From positions 1 to 5,210 of the forward strand of contig VFLF01000358.1 in NCBI GenBank assembly GCA_009885185.1: 5,210 bases of DNA, given 5' to 3'. The DNA is from Nitrosomonadales bacterium (lineage in GTDB: Bacteria; Pseudomonadota; Gammaproteobacteria; Burkholderiales; SG8-41). A program made the position numbers and the translations under genes. Shown here piece by piece: positions 1 through 5,210 of the stretch; position 1 is the first letter of the stretch; each line of letters starts with the position of its first letter. The notes beneath the pieces are model-generated. The model was not told the origin of the DNA. It ran no database searches and was given only the letters and a program-made list of their open reading frames with translations.

Positions 1-4
1 GTGG

Positions 5-967
5 GTGAGGCGCGCGTTGCTGGCATTGCTGATTTTGTGTCCGCACATGGCGCACGCACAATCCATCTACCCCACGCGCCCCATCCGCATGGTCGTGCCG
101 CAGCCCGCGGGCGGCACCATGGATACCGTGATGCGCGCGCTGGGCGAGCAGCTGTCGCGCCAGATGGGTCAGCAGTTTGTGATCGACAATCGCGGCGGCG
201 CCAATGGTCTCATCGCCGGCGAGATCGTGGCCAAGGCCGTGCCCGACGGTTACACCATGATCTACACCTCGAATTCGCTGGCCAACAATCAACTGGTGAT
301 GGAGAAGCCGCCGTTTGACATCCTGCGCGATTACTTGCCGATCACAATGGTGGTTCGATCCGGCGGCTACTACGTGGTGATTCATCCGCAGGTGCCGGCG
401 CAGAGTTTCAAGGAACTGCTCGATGTCTCGCGCAGCGGCCGCGCGGTGATCCATTTCGGCTCCGGCGGCGTCGGTAACAGCCAACATTTGCTGGGCGAAC
501 TCATCAACAAGCGCACCGGCACGAAATTTGTGCATGTGCCGTACAAGGGCTTCGCGCCGGTGATTACCGCAGTGATCGGCAACGAAATACAGTTGGCGTT
601 CGCCTCCGCGTTGACGGTGGTGCAGCACATCAAGGCGGGCAGATTGCGCGCGCTTGCCACCAGCGGCAGCAAACGCTGGCAAGGACTGCCCGATGTTCCC
701 ACCATGTCGGAAGCCGGCATGGCGGGCTTCGTCTATGACCCCGCATGGCACGCCATTTTTGCGCCCGCGGCCATGCCCGCCGCGCTGGCCACGCGCATGC
801 ACAACGAAGTGGTGCAGGCGCTGGCCAGTCCGAGAATGCGCGACACCATGGAGCAAGGCGGGCACACGCCGGTGGCGAGCAGCCCCGCTGAATTCCGCAA
901 ATTCTTGGAGGGCTATCTCAAGGAGATGGCGGTGCTGGCGAAAGAGACGGGTGTCAAGCCGTTGTAG
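5..967 (+). CDS. Bug/TctC-family tripartite tricarboxylate transporter substrate-binding protein
   Basis: This is a periplasmic solute receptor of the Bug family, which in other bacteria binds small carboxylates, amino acids or related compounds and may hand them to a TctAB-type membrane transporter. The sequence shows a short signal peptide (MRR, then a Leu/Ile-rich core, with likely cleavage after AHA at residue 18). The mature domain opens with the family hallmark YPTRPIRMVVP (residues 22-32) and PAGGTMD (34-40), followed by DNRGGANG (61-68), VPDGYT (79-84), HVPYKG (177-182), LRALA (214-218) and LPDVPT (228-233). At 320 residues it is of normal family length. The GTG at position 5 is the first possible start in the window, but the frame is open to the left edge, so the true start may lie upstream; the ribosome binding site is not visible. 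The ligand-loop motif PQPAGGTMD differs from the commoner PFxPGGxxD. No TctA or TctB genes are in view and the ligand is unknown. Confidence 0.93.
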   Translation: MRRALLALLILCPHMAHAQSIYPTRPIRMVVPQPAGGTMDTVMRALGEQLSRQMGQQFVIDNRGGANGLIAGEIVAKAVPDGYTMIYTSNSLANNQLVMEKPPFDILRDYLPITMVVRSGGYYVVIHPQVPAQSFKELLDVSRSGRAVIHFGSGGVGNSQHLLGELINKRTGTKFVHVPYKGFAPVITAVIGNEIQLAFASALTVVQHIKAGRLRALATSGSKRWQGLPDVPTMSEAGMAGFVYDPAWHAIFAPAAMPAALATRMHNEVVQALASPRMRDTMEQGGHTPVASSPAEFRKFLEGYLKEMAVLAKETGVKPL

Positions 968-978
968 TTATTTAATTC

Positions 979-982
979 GGAG
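979..982 (+). promoter_or_regulatory. Ribosome binding site for the second Bug receptor
   Basis: GGAG lies 6 bases before the ATG at 989, within the 21-base gap after the TAG stop of the first receptor. This supports the chosen start. No promoter is evident in the short gap, so the two receptor genes are probably cotranscribed. Confidence 0.75.
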
Positions 983-988
983 TGAAGC

Positions 989-1972
989 ATGAAGCCTATA
1001 ACAAGGAGCGTCGCGTCGCTGGTCGTGTGGACGTGCGTTGCGGGCATTGTCGGCATGGCGAACGCAAACGCGCAGGAGTATCCCGCACGCCCCATTCGCA
1101 TCATCCTGCCGTTTTCGCCCGGCGGAGGCACCGATCTGCTAGCACGTTTGTTGAGCCAGCGTTTTCATGCGAGTTGGGGGCAGGTGGCCACGGTGGATAA
1201 CCGCCCCGGCGCGGGCGGCAACATCGGCGCGGAAATGGTGGTGAAAAGCGCGCCCGATGGCTACACGCTGCTGATGTCCACCGCTTCGCTGACGGTGAAC
1301 GTGACGCTGTATCCGAAAATGCCGTTCAGTCTGCAAAAAGATCTCGCGCCGATCACGCAGGTGGCTTCTGCGCCTGTTGTCGTGGTGGTGCATCCCTCGG
1401 TGCCGGCGCGCACCTTGCAGGAACTCATCGCGCTCGCCAAAGGGCGCAAAGAGGGCTTGAACTACGGCTCCAACGGCACGGGCACCACCAGCCATCTCGC
1501 GGCGGAGTTGCTAAAGCAGGTGTCGGGCGCGAAGCTCACGCATATCCCCTACAAGGGTGTGAGCGCGGCGTTAACCGCTATGCTGGGCGGCGAAATCGAA
1601 ATGGGTTTTCCGTCGACCACCAGTGCGCGCCCGTTGATTGCGTCCGGCAAATTGCGCGGACTTGCGGTGACCACGCAACGCAAATCGTCGGTGTTGCCCG
1701 ATTTGCCGACGGTGGATTCGATCTACCCCGGCTTTGACGTGGATAATTGGTTTGCGCTGTGGGCACCCGCCGGCACGCCGCCGGCGATCATCGGCAAGAT
1801 ACAGGCCGAAGTGGTGAAAAGCCTGCAACACCAAGACATGAAAAACTACATGCAGCGCGAAGGTGCGGAGCCGGTGGGCAGCAGCACCGCCGAGTTCACC
1901 GCGTTCCTGCATCGCGAAATCGAAAAGTTCGCGAAAATCGTCAAGGCATCCGGCGCGAAGCCGGAGGGGTAA
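989..1972 (+). CDS. Bug/TctC-family tripartite tricarboxylate transporter substrate-binding protein
   Basis: This is a second periplasmic receptor of the Bug family, 327 residues long. The start is fixed by the GGAG sequence 6 bases upstream and by a classic signal peptide: basic n-region MKPITR, hydrophobic core, and likely cleavage after ANA at residue 28. Family motifs are closer to canonical than in the upstream paralogue: YPARPIRIILPFSPGGGTD (31-49), VDNRPGAGGNIGAE (69-82), APDGYTL (88-94), HIPYKG (185-190), LRGLAV (222-227) and LPDLPT (236-241). The frame ends in tandem stops, TAA followed directly by TAG. It follows the first receptor gene by about 20 bases on the same strand and converges on the peptidase-like gene with a 23-base gap. 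The two receptors clearly differ along their length, so this is an old paralogous pair, not a recent duplication. The ligand cannot be predicted; nearby dehydratase-family enzymes make a carboxylate plausible. Confidence 0.96.
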   Translation: MKPITRSVASLVVWTCVAGIVGMANANAQEYPARPIRIILPFSPGGGTDLLARLLSQRFHASWGQVATVDNRPGAGGNIGAEMVVKSAPDGYTLLMSTASLTVNVTLYPKMPFSLQKDLAPITQVASAPVVVVVHPSVPARTLQELIALAKGRKEGLNYGSNGTGTTSHLAAELLKQVSGAKLTHIPYKGVSAALTAMLGGEIEMGFPSTTSARPLIASGKLRGLAVTTQRKSSVLPDLPTVDSIYPGFDVDNWFALWAPAGTPPAIIGKIQAEVVKSLQHQDMKNYMQREGAEPVGSSTAEFTAFLHREIEKFAKIVKASGAKPEG

Positions 1973-1995
1973 TAGCGTATTCTATAAAAGTATCA

Positions 1996-3156
1996 TTAAA
2001 ACAAATACTTATCCGATCCCTTCGCCGCCGGAAAAAACCGGAACCCCGCCGCGCGATACGGCGAGTCATCGGCCACGGTATCGCCCGCGTAGGTGACGAG
2101 CTTCGGCAGTGCCGCTGCCGCATCCACCGGCGCATAGCCGCGATTCAACATCAGATCGAGATAGGTGAATTCCAGCAGCGCGCTCGCGCCCCAATCGACG
2201 CTGGTGGTGTAGCCCGACACCGGAAACGGCTGCCGGGTCAGCGCGCCGTGCCCATCGAGCCCAACGAGGCACGACGAAAAATGCAGCAGCTTCAGATTGC
2301 CCGCGCCACGCACGGCATCGAGCACGCGCGTGGTGTTGATGACTTCGCCATGCACGCTCAGCCCGTCGGCGACGCCATGGCTGGCGATCATCAGGATCGC
2401 CGGCTCCGCAAGATAGATCAGCTCGTGGCACCAGTGATCGAGACTCTCGGCATCATGAAAAAACCGCTGCCGCACGCGCACCTGCGGCAGGCGCGCGAAC
2501 ACTTCGCGCAGCATGTGGCCGAAGGAATACTCGTTTTCCGCAAGGCTGCGCTGCCAGTGGGCCTCCAGCACCAGCAGCCACGTAATGCCGCGCTCGGGCA
2601 GCACGCGGTGGCCGCGCCACGGCTTCCATTCCGTGCCGCCCTGCACGCGCCACTCGCCCGCGAAGCCGAAGCCGTCTTCGTTCATTTCGAAACGGCCTTC
2701 GCCGGCGGCGCGCGGTTCACGGTAACTGAATTCCAGCGTGCCGGCGCCGACGGCCTTGCCTTCGATCACGGATGATCCGGCGCCTTCATACGAGCCGTGC
2801 ACGCGGTCGGCCTCGTGTATCAGACGTATGCGGCCAAAATCGCTTTCCCATAGACCCTCCCAGCCGCGCTCGCCCTCCCAGCGTCGTGCCTGTTGCGCGC
2901 CGTCGGGTGTATAGCTGCCGCTGAACTTGCCGGTGCGCAACAATTGAAATTCGCCTTGGCCCTGTTCGTTTGGCTCTTCATAACGAAAGTGCAGCGTGTC
3001 GCCGTCGATCTTGTCGAGCGCGCCGTCGATGCGGCCATCGGTGTTGCCGTAGTGATAAACGCCGATGACTTTGCTGCCGTGTTGCTCGAGTGTCATCTCG
3101 CCAAACGTGGTCAGCCAGGTGCCGGGAAAACGTTGCGTGATCGGGTCGGTGGTCAT
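1996..3156 (-). CDS. Caspase/CHAT-like (clan CD) peptidase domain protein with two N-terminal beta-rich repeats
   Basis: No named family was recognised for the whole 386-residue protein. Residues 12-97 and 101-183 form two related repeats; aligned parts include GTWLTTFGEMTL with GLWESDFGRIRL, FRYEEP with FSYREP, and ARRWEGER with WKPWRGHR. Alternating hydrophobic and Gly/Trp/Tyr residues suggest small antiparallel beta-barrels. From residue 191 the pattern changes to an alpha/beta domain: strand ITWLLVLEA, helix FGHMLREVF, strand VRVRQRFF, then AILMIASHG (253-261) and LKLLHFSSC (288-296). A strand ending in His-Gly followed 36 residues later by a strand ending in Ser-Cys matches the His/Cys dyad of caspase-like and CHAT peptidases, giving His260 and Cys296 as candidate catalytic residues. 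No signal peptide or membrane segment is seen, so it is probably cytoplasmic. It is the second gene of an operon with the MmgE/PrpD gene, whose stop lies 7 bases upstream. The peptidase assignment is inferred from motifs; activity and substrate are unknown. Confidence 0.8.
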   Translation of the reverse strand: MTTDPITQRFPGTWLTTFGEMTLEQHGSKVIGVYHYGNTDGRIDGALDKIDGDTLHFRYEEPNEQGQGEFQLLRTGKFSGSYTPDGAQQARRWEGERGWEGLWESDFGRIRLIHEADRVHGSYEGAGSSVIEGKAVGAGTLEFSYREPRAAGEGRFEMNEDGFGFAGEWRVQGGTEWKPWRGHRVLPERGITWLLVLEAHWQRSLAENEYSFGHMLREVFARLPQVRVRQRFFHDAESLDHWCHELIYLAEPAILMIASHGVADGLSVHGEVINTTRVLDAVRGAGNLKLLHFSSCLVGLDGHGALTRQPFPVSGYTTSVDWGASALLEFTYLDLMLNRGYAPVDAAAALPKLVTYAGDTVADDSPYRAAGFRFFPAAKGSDKYLF

Positions 3157-3161
3157 GAGTA

Positions 3162-3166
3162 CCTCA
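3162..3166 (-). promoter_or_regulatory. Ribosome binding site overlapping the upstream stop codon
   Basis: On the minus strand the sequence TGAGG contains the TGA stop of the MmgE/PrpD gene and a GAGG Shine-Dalgarno core, 5 bases before the ATG at 3156. A ribosome finishing the first gene therefore covers the start of the second, which indicates translational coupling and fixes the start of the peptidase-like protein. Confidence 0.75.
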
Positions 3167-4549
3167 ATGCAGCTTGTTGCTGATGTCGCGAATGTCGGTC
3201 ACGGTGTCCAGCTTGCGTATCAAATCAAACGCGGCTTGCGCTTGCGCGCTGGCGATACGCGGCGCCTGCTTTGCGCAATCGATGAACTTCGCGTGCAGTT
3301 CATCCCAGGTGAGTTCACGCGCGGGGGAACCGGGCGGCACATCGACGCGTACTGAATCGCGGCGTCCGTCCTTCAAAATCACTTCCACTTCAACAAAGCC
3401 GCGGCTGCCGGAACTGCGTTTGTCGAACTGCGGATCGTCGCCGCGGCAGGCGGGCGTTTCGTGCGCGTCGATGCGTTCATACAGCGCGGCGATTTGCGGG
3501 CGGCGTACCGCTTCGTCGCTGAAACTCCATAGCGAAAATTTTCCGTCGAGCACGCCGGCAGCGATGGAGTACGGCAGGCTGAATTTGCCCTCAAGGCCGG
3601 TCACCGGACGCGGATAGGTGAGCACGTGCATGCCGCCGGGCGGCATGCGGCAAATCACCTTGTCGATGGAGTTGGCATCAAAGTTATGCCGTTCGCGCAG
3701 CCGCAGCACGCCGTCGATGGGGCGATGCGTGGCGTAACAGCAGGGGAATTTTTTCAGCGCGATGCCGGGGCTGCTGATGACAAAGGGTTTGCCCAGGCCG
3801 CGCGCGGTGACTTCGGGGTCGGAATCCGCCGTGCCGTAGGTTGAAAAAAATCCGGCCTTGGCTTCCATGATGTCCGGCGCGGCGGTAAAGCCCGACATCG
3901 CCAGCCGCGCGGCGGTGAGCGCGCTGCGCGCCGCAAGTCCTGTGTGCAGCGGCTTGGTCATGGTGCCGAAGTTGCGCCGCAGACCGCTGGACATCGAGCC
4001 GGCGATGCCGAATGCCTGCTGTATGGTGGGCGCATCCAGCCGATGCAGTTTGGCCAGCGCCGCCAGGCCCGAAAACATCGCCAGCGTGCCGGTGGCGTGA
4101 AAGCCGCGCTGGTAGTGATCGTTGGTCATGCCCACGCCGATTTTGGCACCGACCTCGATGCCGACGATATAGGCTTCGAGAAAATCCTTGCCGCTGACAG
4201 GTTTGTCGTTCATATCGGCCAGCAGCGCGCTGACGATCACCGCACTCGGATGCGCGGGCATCATCGACAGCACGTCGTCGTAATCGAGCGAGTGGCCGTA
4301 GGTGCCGTTAATCAGCGCGGCGGTTTCGGGCGAGGCGGTGCGCCCGGTGCCGAGTATCGGCGACGCGCCCGATTCGCCAGCCATCGCCAGATAGCGTTGC
4401 AGCGGTTCGGCCACTTCGGAACTAACGCCCGCGAGAATCACCGCAAACGTATCGGCGATTACCTTGATCGCTTTTTCATTGCTGCCAGTGGGAAAATCCG
4501 CGGCCTTGGTGTTAACGATGAACTCAGCGATGGTGGCGGTGGCGCCCAT
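3164..4549 (-). CDS. MmgE/PrpD family protein
   Basis: This 461-residue protein belongs to the MmgE/PrpD superfamily, which includes 2-methylcitrate dehydratase and cis-aconitate decarboxylase and is typically about 450-480 residues. Recognisable motifs are ALINGTYGHSLDYDDV (78-93), AHPSA (99-103), GFHATGT (149-155), GTMTKPLHTG (195-204), GFFSTYG (233-239), LKKFPCCYATH (265-275) and LEGKFSLPYSIA (319-330). By comparison with cis-aconitate decarboxylase, D89/D91/D92, H100, K199, K266/K267 and Y328 are in or near the active-site pocket, so the protein looks intact. The start at 4549 is preferred over an in-frame ATG at 4612 because GGAAGGAA sits 6 bases upstream and because the extra residues would run through the divergent regulatory region. 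It is divergent from prpD and lies 7 bases ahead of the peptidase-like gene. It is not the orthologue of the neighbouring PrpD, and its substrate is unknown; a carboxylic acid dehydratase, decarboxylase or isomerase role is inferred. Confidence 0.94.
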   Translation of the reverse strand: MGATATIAEFIVNTKAADFPTGSNEKAIKVIADTFAVILAGVSSEVAEPLQRYLAMAGESGASPILGTGRTASPETAALINGTYGHSLDYDDVLSMMPAHPSAVIVSALLADMNDKPVSGKDFLEAYIVGIEVGAKIGVGMTNDHYQRGFHATGTLAMFSGLAALAKLHRLDAPTIQQAFGIAGSMSSGLRRNFGTMTKPLHTGLAARSALTAARLAMSGFTAAPDIMEAKAGFFSTYGTADSDPEVTARGLGKPFVISSPGIALKKFPCCYATHRPIDGVLRLRERHNFDANSIDKVICRMPPGGMHVLTYPRPVTGLEGKFSLPYSIAAGVLDGKFSLWSFSDEAVRRPQIAALYERIDAHETPACRGDDPQFDKRSSGSRGFVEVEVILKDGRRDSVRVDVPPGSPARELTWDELHAKFIDCAKQAPRIASAQAQAAFDLIRKLDTVTDIRDISNKLH

Positions 4550-4555
4550 GATGCG

Positions 4556-4563
4556 TTCCTTCC
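4556..4563 (-). promoter_or_regulatory. Ribosome binding site for the MmgE/PrpD-family gene
   Basis: The minus strand reads GGAAGGAA, a strong purine-rich Shine-Dalgarno sequence, 6 bases before the ATG at 4549. It decides the start against the in-frame upstream ATG at 4612. Confidence 0.75.
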
Positions 4564-4580
4564 ATGATGTGATGTCTCGC

Positions 4581-4609
4581 TTGAAACGACTCGAATAATG
4601 GAATATACA
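4581..4609 (+). promoter_or_regulatory. Predicted sigma70-type promoter for prpD
   Basis: The -35 box TTGAAA (4581-4586, five of six consensus bases) and the -10 box TATACA (4604-4609, four of six) are separated by exactly 17 bases, the optimal spacing. Transcription would start near 4616, leaving an untranslated leader of about 20 bases before the prpD ATG. The region is AT-rich compared with the flanking genes. No equally good promoter was found for the divergent minus-strand operon. Confidence 0.5.
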
Positions 4610-4625
4610 CAAGAAAATTCTCGTG
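4608..4625. promoter_or_regulatory. Near-palindrome across the predicted prpD transcription start; candidate operator
   Basis: CACAAGAAAATTCTCGTG is an 18-base inverted repeat. Seven of nine base pairs match between the arms; the exceptions are one A/C pair at the fourth position and the central A/A pair. It overlaps the end of the -10 box, the predicted start site and the first base of the ribosome binding site, which is the usual place for a repressor operator. The regulator is unknown and no regulator gene is in the window. Confidence 0.4.
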
Positions 4626-4628
4626 AGG
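4625..4628 (+). promoter_or_regulatory. Ribosome binding site for prpD
   Basis: GAGG lies 8 bases before the ATG at 4637, supporting that start. The first base overlaps the edge of the inverted repeat just upstream. Confidence 0.7.
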
Positions 4629-4636
4629 TTTTTAGA

Positions 4637-5210
4637 ATGGCATTGTTAAAAGCTCTGCCGTATGACCCGCTGCTGATCGACATCGCCGACTATGTAGACG
4701 GCTATGAGATTGCCAGCGCACGCGCGTTTGAAACCGCGCGTTACTGCCTGATCGACAGCATCGCCTGCGCGCTCGATGCGCTGCATGATCCGAACTGCAC
4801 GCGCCTGCTGGGGCCGATGGTGCCCGGCGCAACGATGGCCAACGGCGCGCGCGTGCCGGGCACGGACTATACGCTCGATCCGGTGACTGCCGCGTTTAAC
4901 ATCGGCGCCATGGTGCGCTGGACGGATTTCAGCGATACCTGGGTGGCGGCGCAGACCTCGCATCCGTCGGACGACGTAGGCGCGATCCTCGCGGTGGCGG
5001 ATTACCTCAGCCGCGCGCGCATGGCCGAGGGCCAGCCGCCGCTGACACTGCAAATCGTGCTGGACATGATGATCAAGGCGCACGAGATTCAGGGCGTGCT
5101 CGGGCTAGGGCAATCATTGAACCCCTACGGCATCGACCATGTGCTGCTGGTGAAAATCGCCTGTGCGGCGGTGGCAACAAAATTGCTCGGTGGCACGCGC
5201 GATCAAATCA
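4637..5210 (+). CDS. prpD: 2-methylcitrate dehydratase PrpD (N-terminal part, cut by window edge)
   Basis: PrpD dehydrates 2-methylcitrate to 2-methylaconitate in the cytoplasmic methylcitrate cycle, which turns propionyl-CoA into pyruvate and succinate. The 191 visible residues align almost without gaps to what I know of enterobacterial PrpD: IADYVDGYEI (16-25), TARYCLIDS (33-41), LLGPMVPG (57-64), RVPGT (72-76), LDPVTAAFNIGAMVRW (80-95), DFSDTW (97-102), SHPSDD (108-113), MIKAHEIQG (145-153) and GIDHVLLVK (165-173). Asp97, Asp100, Thr101 and His109 fall in the active-site segment shared with cis-aconitate decarboxylase. The family is near 480 residues, so about 60 percent is missing to the right; the frame is open to the last base. 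Where enterobacterial PrpD has LDFNDTW, this protein has TDFSDTW. The start is supported by GAGG and a promoter upstream. It is the first gene of its transcript, divergent from its superfamily relative; prpB or prpC are not in view. Confidence 0.95.
   Translation, partial: MALLKALPYDPLLIDIADYVDGYEIASARAFETARYCLIDSIACALDALHDPNCTRLLGPMVPGATMANGARVPGTDYTLDPVTAAFNIGAMVRWTDFSDTWVAAQTSHPSDDVGAILAVADYLSRARMAEGQPPLTLQIVLDMMIKAHEIQGVLGLGQSLNPYGIDHVLLVKIACAAVATKLLGGTRDQI

Noticed and set aside
1949..1965. GC-rich hairpin TCCGGC-GCGAA-GCCGGA at the end of the second receptor gene
   Set aside because: It lies inside the coding sequence and no T tract follows, so it does not qualify as an intrinsic terminator.
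1986..2012. AT-rich inverted repeat AAGTAT...ATACTT (1988-1993 and 2005-2010) between the convergent genes as a terminator
   Set aside because: The stem has only six base pairs, mostly A-T, with an 11-base loop and no proper T run. It is too weak to call an intrinsic terminator, although some terminator is expected between convergent genes.
1747..2775. 342-codon open frame on the + strand overlapping the end of the second receptor gene and the peptidase-like gene
   Set aside because: It is antisense to a convincing gene and out of frame with the receptor. The translation is rich in Arg, His and Ala with no domain pattern, which is typical of spurious frames in GC-rich DNA.
3944..4567. 207-codon open frame on the + strand antisense to the MmgE-family gene
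   Set aside because: The opposite strand encodes a protein with all the superfamily motifs. This frame has low-complexity composition, no ribosome binding site and no recognisable domain.
4550..4612. N-terminal extension of the MmgE-family protein to an ATG at 4612
   Set aside because: The strong ribosome binding site GGAAGGAA is correctly spaced for the ATG at 4549. The extension does not resemble the family N-terminus and would cover the divergent promoter region.
4584..4612. Sigma70-type promoter for the minus-strand operon in the divergent region
   Set aside because: TTGTGT and several TAT-rich boxes occur on the minus strand, but no pair has an acceptable spacing and match, so no site could be assigned.

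Overview
The window is a GC-rich, gene-dense stretch with five protein-coding genes and no RNA genes, mobile elements or CRISPR arrays that I can see. Two adjacent periplasmic receptors of the Bug (TctC) family, MmgE/PrpD-superfamily enzymes and the codon use together suggest a betaproteobacterium, most likely of the order Burkholderiales, where Bug receptors are expanded. That assignment is an inference from gene content only.

Layout: positions 5-967 and 989-1972 (+ strand) hold two tandem Bug-type solute receptors, each with a Sec signal peptide, separated by about 20 bases and probably cotranscribed. They converge on a two-gene minus-strand operon. Its first gene, at 3164-4549, encodes an MmgE/PrpD-family protein. 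Its second gene, at 1996-3156, encodes a 386-residue protein with two N-terminal beta-rich repeats and a C-terminal domain that looks like a caspase/CHAT-type (clan CD) peptidase with an apparent His260/Cys296 dyad. Only 7 bases separate these two genes, and the stop codon of the first lies inside the ribosome binding site of the second. An 87-base AT-rich divergent intergenic region (4550-4636) follows. Then prpD (2-methylcitrate dehydratase) starts at 4637 on the + strand and runs off the right edge.

How the genes may work together: the two dehydratase-superfamily genes stand head to head, and the Bug receptors suggest capture of carboxylates, so the metabolic theme is uptake and conversion of a (methyl)citrate-like or other carboxylic acid. 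PrpD belongs to the methylcitrate cycle of propionate catabolism. The reaction of the MmgE homologue cannot be read from sequence. The divergent region carries a good sigma70-like promoter for prpD and an 18-bp near-palindrome across the predicted start of transcription, which fits a repressor operator.

The least ordinary item is the peptidase-like gene. Its His and Cys motifs and the motifs following them are those of clan CD peptidases, yet it is apparently translationally coupled to a metabolic enzyme rather than sitting among obvious defence or signalling genes.
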